Positions 7,145 to 12,590 of a DNA stretch of 12,590 nucleotides are shown here, piece by piece; within the stretch, counting starts at the first letter, position 1, and each line of letters begins with the position of its first letter. The DNA is from DATEJJ01 sp039649115 (GTDB lineage: Bacteria > Actinomycetota > Actinomycetes > Mycobacteriales > Micromonosporaceae). The stretch spans positions 1-12,590 of the forward strand of contig JBBWZQ010000095.1 in the NCBI GenBank assembly GCA_039649115.1, written 5' to 3'. The notes under the pieces are model-generated. The model saw only the letters and a list, made by a program, of their open reading frames with translations. It had not been told where the DNA came from and did no database searches. Both the position numbers and the translations under genes were made by a program.

Positions 7145-7462
7145 GTGAATGACGACGACCTCATCTTCAAGGCCCTCGCCGATCCGACCCGCCGGCTCCT
7201 GCTGGACAGGCTCTTCGAGCGGGACGGACGCACCCTCACCGAACTCGAGTCGGAACTGTCCATGACCCGGTTCGGCGTGATGAAGCACCTGCGCGTGCTG
7301 GAGGAGGCGGGGCTGGTCGTCACGCGCCGGTCCGGACGGGAGAAGCTGCACTTCCTCAATCCGGTTCCGATCCGGCTGATCCACGACCGCTGGATCGACA
7401 AGTACACCGAGGGGCCGGCGGCGGCGCTGGCCGATCTCAAGAGGGAACTGGAACGGGACTGA
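7145..7462 (+). CDS. ArsR/SmtB-fold transcriptional regulator without metal-site cysteines (105 aa)
   Basis: Small winged-helix DNA-binding protein of the ArsR family. The N-terminal LIFKALADPTRRLLLDRLF (residues 6-24) is the family helix. LTELESELSMTRFGVMKHL (31-49) is the helix-turn-helix, with LSMTRFGVMKHL as recognition helix, followed by the wing LVVTRRSGREKLHFLN (57-72). It contains no cysteine and no obvious metal-binding His/Asp cluster, so it is unlikely to sense arsenic or thiophilic metals. This subtype is often encoded beside an SRPBCC/AHSA1 gene, but none is here. It is the only plus-strand gene, divergent from the dimethylglycine oxidase operon with 127 bp between starts, and convergent with the transporter operon. 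The GTG start fits the LADPTRR spacing and a nearly leaderless transcript. A role in controlling the neighbouring operons is an inference from position. Confidence 0.85.
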   Translation: MNDDDLIFKALADPTRRLLLDRLFERDGRTLTELESELSMTRFGVMKHLRVLEEAGLVVTRRSGREKLHFLNPVPIRLIHDRWIDKYTEGPAAALADLKRELERD

Positions 7463-7463
7463 A

Positions 7464-7491
7464 CCGGGTGGCCGGACGACCGGCCACCCGG
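7464..7491. terminator. Bidirectional hairpin terminator between convergent genes
   Basis: CCGGGTGGCCGG (7464-7475) and CCGGCCACCCGG (7480-7491) are perfect inverted repeats of 12 bp around the tetraloop ACGA. The hairpin lies directly after the regulator's stop codon on the plus strand and 8 bp past the stop of the substrate-binding protein gene on the minus strand. It has no T tract on either side, as is common for actinobacterial terminators. Confidence 0.8.
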
Positions 7492-7499
7492 CGCGGCAC

Positions 7500-8468
7500 T
7501 CAACCGGCGAGCCAGGGCTGCCAGACGTCCGGGTGGGCGTCCACCCACTTCTTGGCCGCGTCGTCGTCGCTCAGCTTGTTCTGCGCGATGTCCCGGGCGA
7601 TCGCGTTCTGGTCATCGTTGCTCCAGTGGAAGTTCTTCACCAGATTCGCCGCCGGGCTCCCCGAGTCCGCGAACTTCTTGCTCACGATCTTGTCGAGGTC
7701 GTACGGCTGGTAGTCGCACTTCACCTTCTTCGCGTCCGCGTCACACCCCGGCGTGTACGGCGGCAGGCTGACGTGCACCAGCGGCACCTCCGACAGGAAC
7801 CACTGCGGTTCGTAGAAGTACCCGAGGACGAACTTCTTCTGCTCCTCGGCGGTCTTGAACGCCTGGATCAGCGCGGTCTCGCTGCCGGCGTACACCACCT
7901 TGAAGTTGAGGTTGAGGTTCTTCACCAGTGCGGCGTCGTTGATCACGTAGGAGGGGTCGCCGTCCAGGAACTGGCCCTTGCCGCCCGACTCCGACGTCTT
8001 GAACTTGTCCGCGTACTTGTTGAGGTTCTGCCAGTTGGTGATGTCGGGATAGGCCTTGGCCAGCCACGGCGGCACGTACCAGCCGATGATGCCCTTGTTG
8101 CCGGTCTCGCCGTCCTCGACCGCCACCTTCTGCTGGTCGATGTACTTCTTCTTCAGGTCGTTGTGGCCCCAGTTCTCCAGGATCGCGTCCACCGTGCCGG
8201 TGGGGAAGCCCTGCCAGGACACCTCCTCGGTCAGCTTCTTCAGGTTGACCGTGCAACCCAGCTTCGTCCTGGCCAGGTAGGCCACCACCGCCGCGTCGGC
8301 CTCGTAGCCGACCCAGGGGTTGACCGCCAGGTTGAACGTGCCGCAGGGCTTTCTGGTGCCGGTACCCGTCGTCGTGTTGTTCTTGATTTTCGATCCGCAG
8401 CCGGTGAGCGCGAGGGCACCCGCGCCTAGCAGCGCCACCACGCGGACCCAGCTCCTAGCCGTAGTCAC
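7500..8468 (-). CDS. proX: Glycine betaine/quaternary amine ABC transporter substrate-binding lipoprotein (322 aa)
   Basis: Extracytoplasmic ligand receptor of an OpuA/ProU-type importer, probably for glycine betaine, choline, carnitine or a related methylated amine. It has a lipoprotein signal: positive residues near the start, hydrophobic VVALLGAGALA, and lipobox LTGC with Cys24 as the lipidated residue. The rest is an OpuAC-type domain with FNLAVNPWVGYEADAAVVAYL (46-66), WQGFPTGTVDAILENWGH (86-103), GWYVPPWLAKAYPDI (130-144) and GYFYEPQWFL (217-226). Many Trp and Tyr residues (such as W53, W86, W101, W131, W136 and W224) could supply the aromatic cage used by this family; which ones do is not known. 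Cysteine pairs 43/73 and 243/252 might form disulfides. GTG 8468 is chosen because AAGGGGAG lies six bases upstream. Third gene of the transporter operon, 14 bp after the permease stop. Confidence 0.9.
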   Translation of the reverse strand: MTTARSWVRVVALLGAGALALTGCGSKIKNNTTTGTGTRKPCGTFNLAVNPWVGYEADAAVVAYLARTKLGCTVNLKKLTEEVSWQGFPTGTVDAILENWGHNDLKKKYIDQQKVAVEDGETGNKGIIGWYVPPWLAKAYPDITNWQNLNKYADKFKTSESGGKGQFLDGDPSYVINDAALVKNLNLNFKVVYAGSETALIQAFKTAEEQKKFVLGYFYEPQWFLSEVPLVHVSLPPYTPGCDADAKKVKCDYQPYDLDKIVSKKFADSGSPAANLVKNFHWSNDDQNAIARDIAQNKLSDDDAAKKWVDAHPDVWQPWLAG

Positions 8469-8474
8469 TCAGTA

Positions 8475-8482
8475 CTCCCCTT
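8475..8482 (-). promoter_or_regulatory. Strong ribosome-binding site of the substrate-binding protein gene
   Basis: AAGGGGAG on the minus strand precedes the GTG start at 8468 by six bases. The other junctions of this operon rely on overlap, so a separate strong site fits the higher amount of receptor normally needed per transporter. Confidence 0.6.
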
Positions 8483-10450
8483 CTATTTCTCTCCGGTGCG
8501 CCGCGCCGCGGCCTGGGTGATGCGGTCCAGCAGGATGCCGAGCAGGACGATGGCCACACCGGCGGCCAGGCCCTTGCCGTAGAGGGTGGTCTGGGAGAAG
8601 CCGGCCACGACGAGGTAGCCGAGCGCGCCGGCGCCGACCAGACCGCCGACCGCGACCATCGACAGCACGTAGATGAGGCCCTGGTTGGCCGCCAGCGCCA
8701 GCGACCGCCGCGCCAGCGGCAGCTGGACCTTCGTGATGACCTGCCAGGTGCTGGAGCCGGACGAGACGGCCGCCTCGACGACGGTCTCCGGCAGCCCGCG
8801 GATGCCGTCGGCGACCACCTTGATGGCGACCGGCGCGGCGAAGACGACCGCGGCCACGATCGCGGTGAACCGCGACGTGCCGAACAGGCCGAGGAACGGC
8901 ACCAGGTAGACGAACGCCGGCATCACCTGCGCGGCGTCGAGCGTCGGACGGATCAGCCGGTCGGCCCGGTCGCTGCGCCCCACCCACACTCCACACAGGA
9001 CACCCAGCACCATGACGATGACCGTGCCGACGAGGGCCGCCGCGAGCGTCACCATGGCGTCCTGCCACAGCCCGGAGCCCAGCAGCAGGGCCAGGCACAC
9101 CACCCCGACCAGCACCGGCCGCACGCCGCCGACGAGGAACGCGAGGGCGAGGATGACGGCGCTCATGAGGTACCAGGGGGACTGCGCGAGCAGCGCCTGC
9201 AACGGGTTGAGCAGCCCGTAGGAGACGGCGTTGCGGATGCCCTCGGTCACCGTGGCCAGCTGGGACTGGGTCCAGGAACTGGCGTTGCCGACCGCGTCCG
9301 CCAACTGCCGGCCCAGTCCCGGGCCGGGGAACGTCGCGGCCCACACGAAGGTGTACGCCAGGTACAGCGCGACGAGCGTCGCGGCGCCGAGCGCGGCCAG
9401 CACGATGCGCCGGGTGCGCGGCGACCCCCCGGCCCGGTACTGGTTCTCCACCCGCACGCTCGCCGCGGTGGTGACCCGGTCCAGCACGATCGCCATGATG
9501 ACGATGGCCAGCCCGGCGCTGAACGCGGTGCCCACGTCGAGCGTCTGCAGCGCCTGCACCACGGTCTGGCCGAGCCCGGGCGCGTCGATCAGTGCGGCGA
9601 TCGTCACCATGGACAACGCGCACATGGTGGTCTGGTTGATGCCCACCACGATGGTGCGCTTCGCCATCGGCAGCCGCACCTGGCGCAGCACCTGCCACTT
9701 CGTCGCGCCCAGCGACGTGCTCGACTCCAGCGCGGCGCCGGCCACGCCCTGGATGCCGTGCGCGGTGATGCGGATGGCGGGAGGCATCGCGTAGATGAGC
9801 GTGGCGAGGATGCCCGATGCCGGGCCGATGAGGAACAACAGCGTCAGCGGAGCGAGGTAGGCGATCGTCGGCATGGTCTGCATGAAGTCGAGTACCGGCG
9901 TGACCACCCGCGCGACGCGCGGGGACAGCCCGATCCAGACGCCCAGCGGGATGCCGATGACGAGGCAGAGGAGCACCGCCGCCAGCGTCAGCGCCAGGGT
10001 GTCCATGCTCTCCTGCCAGTAGCCGAGCAGGCCGAAGGAGACGAAGCCGGCACCGGCCAGCACCGCGACCCGCAGGTTCGCCACCGCGTACGAGCCGAGG
10101 ACGGCCAGCGCCACCACGCCCAGCCAGCCGATCAGCGGTACCGGCCGGTCCCCCCACGGCTGGCTGACCAGCGCCTGCAGGAAGCCGCCGAGGTGGTCGA
10201 TGCCGGTGCGGACGACGTTGATGACGCCGACGAACAGCGGGTTGCTGTACCGGTGCGCGTCGACGTAGTCGCGCAGGTCGTCCAGGCGCTGGTGCACCGG
10301 GTTGAGGTCCATCGTGGACAGTGTCAGCGTGTCCCGCCCGTGCAGCGGGATCCACAGCAGCACCCACAGGACGAGCACGCCGAGCGCGAGCCAGCCGCGG
10401 CTCAGGTTGGCTGCCACGCGCCGGGTCACCGCCGCCGAGGTACCGGTCAT
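8483..10450 (-). CDS. proW: Double-length ProW-type ABC transporter permease (655 aa)
   Basis: Membrane-spanning component of the betaine-type importer. The chain holds two copies of a BPD_transp_1 permease domain, each with an EAA-like loop that contacts the ATPase: ESSTSLGATKWQVLRQVRLP at about residues 242-261 and EAAVSSGSSTWQVITKVQLP at about 559-578. Both copies show FMQTMP/AAQVMP upstream of the loop and end alike, LDRVTTAAS (323-331) and LDRITQAAA (641-649), showing an internal duplication and fusion. ProW-type proteins normally carry one such domain and act as a homodimer, so this single chain may form the whole channel. A hydrophobic anchor (LALGVLVLWVLLWI, 21-34) precedes the first copy, and residues 349-367 form a hydrophobic linker segment. 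The ATG at 10450 overlaps the ATPase stop as ATGA. Similar fused permeases occur in other actinobacteria, so the arrangement is not unique. Confidence 0.92.
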   Translation of the reverse strand: MTGTSAAVTRRVAANLSRGWLALGVLVLWVLLWIPLHGRDTLTLSTMDLNPVHQRLDDLRDYVDAHRYSNPLFVGVINVVRTGIDHLGGFLQALVSQPWGDRPVPLIGWLGVVALAVLGSYAVANLRVAVLAGAGFVSFGLLGYWQESMDTLALTLAAVLLCLVIGIPLGVWIGLSPRVARVVTPVLDFMQTMPTIAYLAPLTLLFLIGPASGILATLIYAMPPAIRITAHGIQGVAGAALESSTSLGATKWQVLRQVRLPMAKRTIVVGINQTTMCALSMVTIAALIDAPGLGQTVVQALQTLDVGTAFSAGLAIVIMAIVLDRVTTAASVRVENQYRAGGSPRTRRIVLAALGAATLVALYLAYTFVWAATFPGPGLGRQLADAVGNASSWTQSQLATVTEGIRNAVSYGLLNPLQALLAQSPWYLMSAVILALAFLVGGVRPVLVGVVCLALLLGSGLWQDAMVTLAAALVGTVIVMVLGVLCGVWVGRSDRADRLIRPTLDAAQVMPAFVYLVPFLGLFGTSRFTAIVAAVVFAAPVAIKVVADGIRGLPETVVEAAVSSGSSTWQVITKVQLPLARRSLALAANQGLIYVLSMVAVGGLVGAGALGYLVVAGFSQTTLYGKGLAAGVAIVLLGILLDRITQAAARRTGEK

Positions 10451-11529
10451 CGCGCGGTGTCCTCGGCGACGATCACCCGCAGGATCGCGTCGTCGTCCAC
10501 CACCCCGAGCAGTTCTCCGTCGCGTACCACGCGGACCGGGCTCGTGGCGGACAGCACCGCGCGCGCCGCGTCCCGCACGATCACGTCGGGTGGCAGCTCC
10601 GGACCGTCCATGGCGTCCTGCGGGAGCGCCGGGCGCATCACCCAGCGGATGGTCAGCACGTGCGACTTGGGGACGTCGGACACGAAGTCCCGCACGTACT
10701 CGTCGGCGGGCGCGCCGACCACCTCGTCCGGCCGGCCCACCTGCACCATCTCCCCGTCGCGCATGATGAGGATCCGGTCACCCAGGCGCAGCGCCTCGTT
10801 GAGGTCGTGGGTTATGAAGATCATCGTCTTGCCCACCTCGTGGTGCAGCCGCACGACCTCGTTCTGCATGTCCCGGCGGATCAGCGGATCGAGCGCGGAG
10901 AACGGCTCGTCGAAGAAGAGGATCTGCGGGTCGACCGCGAGCGCCCGGCCCAGCCCCACGCGCTGCTGCATGCCGCCGGAGAGCTGGTCGGGGAACAGGT
11001 CCGCGCAGCCGCCGAGGCCGACCAGGTCCAGCACCTCACCGGCCCGCCGGTACCGCTCCGCCTTCTTCACCCCGCGGATCTCCAGCCCGTACGCGACGTT
11101 GTCCAGCACCCGCCGGTGCGGCAGCAGCCCGAAGTGCTGGAAGACCATGGCGAAGCGATGCCGGCGCAGCTCCCGCAGCCGCTTCGCGTCCGCCTCGCGG
11201 ATGTCGTCGCCGTCGAAGAGCACCGTGCCCGCGGTCGGCTCGATGAGCCGGGTCAGGCAGCGCACCAGGGTGGACTTGCCCGAGCCGGACAGGCCCATGA
11301 CCACGAAGACCTCGTTGGGCGCGACCGCGAAACAGATGTCCCGCACCGCCGCCACGCAGCCGGTCTCCTCCTTGAGCTCGGCGCGGTGCAGCTCGGCCAG
11401 CGGGGTGCCCAGCACCTTGTCCGCGCCCGGACCGAAGATCTTCCACAGCCCCCGGACGTCGAGCGCGGCCCGACCGGTGCCGCCCTGCACCGCCTGGGCG
11501 CTCGGCTCTGGCTTCGTGTTCATGGGCAT
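10447..11529 (-). CDS. proV: Glycine betaine-type ABC transporter ATPase with C-terminal CBS-like region (360 aa)
   Basis: Cytoplasmic ATPase that powers the importer. It has Walker A GLSGSGKST (79-87), the Q-loop glutamine in FQHFGLLPH (Q131), signature LSGGMQQRVGLGRAL (183-197), Walker B ILFFDEP (203-209), D-loop SALD and switch His241 in THD. The N-terminal LDVRGLWKIFGPG and the insertion before VAAVRDICFAV are typical of the ProV/OpuAA subfamily. Residues from about 283 to the end (VIVRDAARAVL, then VRVVRDGELLGVVDDDAIL) look like one CBS motif; in OpuA, CBS domains gate transport by ionic strength. A full OpuA CBS pair is longer, so this regulatory part may be incomplete. ATG 11529 has GAGGTG eight bases upstream; the ATG at 11523 is spaced too far and the TTG at 11694 lies in the control region. 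First gene of the operon; its stop overlaps the permease start. Confidence 0.92.
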   Translation of the reverse strand: MPMNTKPEPSAQAVQGGTGRAALDVRGLWKIFGPGADKVLGTPLAELHRAELKEETGCVAAVRDICFAVAPNEVFVVMGLSGSGKSTLVRCLTRLIEPTAGTVLFDGDDIREADAKRLRELRRHRFAMVFQHFGLLPHRRVLDNVAYGLEIRGVKKAERYRRAGEVLDLVGLGGCADLFPDQLSGGMQQRVGLGRALAVDPQILFFDEPFSALDPLIRRDMQNEVVRLHHEVGKTMIFITHDLNEALRLGDRILIMRDGEMVQVGRPDEVVGAPADEYVRDFVSDVPKSHVLTIRWVMRPALPQDAMDGPELPPDVIVRDAARAVLSATSPVRVVRDGELLGVVDDDAILRVIVAEDTAR

Positions 11530-11668
11530 GGGATCGCCACCTCGCAGACGGCGGCCACCAGAGCACTGTCGGCAGGACACCGGATCCCCCGACGCCCACC
11601 CCCGGCGGACGCCCGCCACCCGCCGTCGATGAACAGATCTGCCAAGAGGCGCCTCAACATCCAAGAGT
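11530..11668 (-). other. Long GC-rich untranslated leader of the transporter operon
   Basis: About 140 bp lie between the repeat pair and the ATPase start, with no supported gene. The stretch holds a 10-bp palindrome GAGGCGCCTC (11646-11655), two CCAAGAG copies 19 bp apart (11642-11648 and 11661-11667), a palindromic AGATCT (11635-11640) and a short hairpin GGCGG-ACGC-CCGCC (11604-11617). GAGGTG (11543-11538) is the ribosome-binding site. I recognise no known riboswitch. No convincing -35/-10 pair was found. Confidence 0.4.
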
Positions 11669-11702
11669 TGCGTAATGTGAAAACGAGTGCTCAATGGGGA
11701 AC
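11669..11702 (-). promoter_or_regulatory. Diverged tandem operator-like repeats before the transporter operon
   Basis: On the plus strand TGCGTAATGTGAAAA (11669-11683) and TGCTCAATGGGGAAC (11688-11702) are arranged with a 19-bp period. The first matches TGCGTCATGTGCAAC of the dimethylglycine oxidase control region at 12 of 15 bases and the second matches it at 10 of 15. Across the 34-bp pairs, 22 bases agree by my count. Orientation relative to the downstream minus-strand genes is the same in both places. This suggests the same regulator acts on both operons, with weaker affinity here. Confidence 0.45.
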
Positions 11703-11720
11703 AGGATGTCGCCCACCGAC

Positions 11721-11736
11721 TGGCCCGTCAAGGCCA
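11721..11736. terminator. Weak hairpin after the GTPase gene
   Basis: TGGCC and GGCCA enclose CGTCAA, a 5-bp stem about 5 bp past the GTPase stop codon. It is short and lacks a T tract, so it may be only a partial terminator and transcription may continue into the transporter operon. Confidence 0.2.
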
Positions 11737-11740
11737 CAAT

Positions 11741-12337
11741 TCACCACGAGGCGGTCGCCGCCTCCCGGCCCAGCCGCTTGACCAGCACCTGCTCGACGAG
11801 GGCGACGAGGACCTGCTTCACCGACCCGCGGATGCGGGCATCGCATTCCACGATCGGCACCTCGGGTCCCACCCCCAGCGCCTCACGGATCTCCTCCAGA
11901 TCGAAGCGGTCCGAGTAGTCGAAGGTGTTCACCGCGATCAGCAATGGCGTCTCCCGCTCTTCGAAATAGTCCAGCGCCGGGAAGCAGTCCTCGATCCGCC
12001 GGGTGTCGAGCAGGATGACCGCGCCCAGCGCGCCGTCCACGAGGTCGTCCCAGAGGAAGGAGAACCGGTCCTGGCCGGGCGTGCCGAACAGGTACAGCAA
12101 CAGCGACTCGTCGAGCGTGATGCGCCCGAAGTCCAGCGCGACCGTCGTGGTGGTCTTCCCGAGTACACCGCGCAGGTCGTCCACGCCCACCGAGGCCTCG
12201 GTCATCGCCGCCTCGGTGACCAGCGGCTCGATCTCCGAGATGGCACCGACGAAGGTGGTCTTCCCGACGCCGAACCCGCCGCTGACGACGATCTTCACGG
12301 AGATCGGCGGGTCAGTTCTGTCAGAGCGCCCGAACAC
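11741..12337 (-). CDS. CvnD-type small Ras-like GTPase of a conservon (198 aa)
   Basis: Small GTP-binding protein of the actinobacterial conservon type, related to the MglA/Gtr branch. The P-loop is GGFGVGKTT (20-28), followed by the subfamily block KTTTTVALDFGRITL (61-75), a switch II region LFGTPGQDRFSFLWDDL (83-99) and a G4-like AVNTFD (135-140) in place of NKxD. In Streptomyces conservons this protein works with a sensor-kinase-like protein (CvnA), a Roadblock/LC7 protein (CvnB) and a DUF742 protein (CvnC), probably as a membrane-associated signalling complex. Here it follows a DUF742 gene and overlaps it by 17 bp, the order expected of CvnC-CvnD. The GTG at 12337 is chosen because the P-loop then lies about 20 residues from the N-terminus and the overlap is typical. 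No link to methylamine metabolism is evident. Confidence 0.92.
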   Translation of the reverse strand: MFGRSDRTDPPISVKIVVSGGFGVGKTTFVGAISEIEPLVTEAAMTEASVGVDDLRGVLGKTTTTVALDFGRITLDESLLLYLFGTPGQDRFSFLWDDLVDGALGAVILLDTRRIEDCFPALDYFEERETPLLIAVNTFDYSDRFDLEEIREALGVGPEVPIVECDARIRGSVKQVLVALVEQVLVKRLGREAATASW

Positions 12338-12590
12338 GGTCCCTGATCCTTTCGAGCACGTCGATGGGGAGTTCGGCGGGCTGGGTGAATGACACGTATC
12401 CCTCGGTCACGAGATCCGCGACCAGGACCCGCGCCACGCCCAGCGGTACGGAGAGCCGGACCGCGATCTCCGCGACGGACAGCGGGTGCTGGCACAGCTC
12501 GACGATCCGGCGCAGCTCGAAGCGCAGCGGGGCGGACAGCGCCGCCGGCCGCGCCGAGACGATCGTCTCGATGCGCAACCCGTCGTGCAG
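12321..12590 (-). CDS. CvnC-type DUF742 protein, 5' end beyond the window
   Basis: C-terminal part of a DUF742 protein. The open frame runs in from the right edge, reading LHDGLRIETIVSA and continuing with LRFELRRIVELCQHPLSVAEI and VRLSVPLGVARVLVADLVTEGYVSF, which form the winged-helix-like core of the family. It ends PIDVLERIRDRVRAL. A TTG at 12578 is a possible start, but the frame continues upstream and family members are usually longer, so the gene is truncated by the window. In conservons this protein lies between the Roadblock protein and the GTPase, and here it overlaps the GTPase start by 17 bp. Its biochemical role is not well defined; a scaffold or DNA-binding function has been proposed. 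Confidence 0.9.
   Translation of the reverse strand: MHDGLRIETIVSARPAALSAPLRFELRRIVELCQHPLSVAEIAVRLSVPLGVARVLVADLVTEGYVSFTQPAELPIDVLERIRDRVRAL

Noticed and set aside
11530..11668. Glycine riboswitch or other known riboswitch in the transporter leader
   Set aside because: No conserved core of the glycine or other classes was recognised; only short GC-rich hairpins are visible.
11530..11694. N-terminal extension of the ATPase from TTG 11694
   Set aside because: The added 55 residues match no ABC ATPase, overlap the repeat pair, and the ATG at 11529 has a proper ribosome-binding site.

Overview
The window is very GC-rich, with coding frames that strongly prefer G or C at third codon positions, GTG starts, many 4-bp start/stop overlaps and a CvnC/CvnD-type gene pair at the right edge. 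This points to a high-GC actinomycete, possibly of the Micromonosporaceae, although the family is only a guess. No insertion sequence, CRISPR array, tRNA or rRNA gene was seen. All genes are on the minus strand except one small ArsR-type regulator.

Layout, right to left in the direction of transcription. (1) 12590-11741: the tail of a conservon-like operon, with a 5'-truncated DUF742 (CvnC-like) gene overlapping a small Ras-like GTPase gene (CvnD-like). (2) 11740-11530: a 211-bp intergenic region with a pair of degenerate 15-bp repeats and a long GC-rich leader. (3) 11529-7500: an ABC importer operon of the glycine betaine/proline family, made of an ATPase with a C-terminal CBS-like region, a double-length permease that looks like two fused ProW domains, and a lipoprotein substrate-binding protein. 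(4) 7491-7464: a perfect 12-bp hairpin between convergent genes, probably a bidirectional terminator. (5) 7145-7462, plus strand: a cysteine-free ArsR/SmtB-fold regulator, apparently leaderless, with a palindrome in its promoter. (6) 7144-7018: a divergent control region with two 15-bp repeats over the putative promoter of the next operon. (7) 7017-62: dimethylglycine oxidase followed by soxB, soxD, soxA and soxG, which encode heterotetrameric sarcosine oxidase. Junctions are overlapping or only 9 nt apart, so this is one translationally coupled operon. Positions 1-61 lie downstream of soxG and contain no gene I can support.

The genes make a coherent pathway. The importer would bring in betaine or a related methylated amine. 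Dimethylglycine oxidase converts dimethylglycine to sarcosine and sarcosine oxidase converts sarcosine to glycine. Each oxidation makes hydrogen peroxide and passes the methyl carbon to tetrahydrofolate as 5,10-methylene-THF. The betaine-to-dimethylglycine step (BHMT or GbcAB) and the folate-recycling genes often near sox operons (glyA, purU, folD) are not in the window.

Two observations stand out. A tandem pair of 15-bp TGC-N7-GCA-like repeats with a 19-bp period precedes the dimethylglycine oxidase operon, and a diverged pair with the same period precedes the transporter operon, suggesting one regulator for uptake and catabolism. SoxA is about 110 residues shorter than the actinobacterial relatives I recall, and the losses fall at three places in its dinucleotide-binding half.
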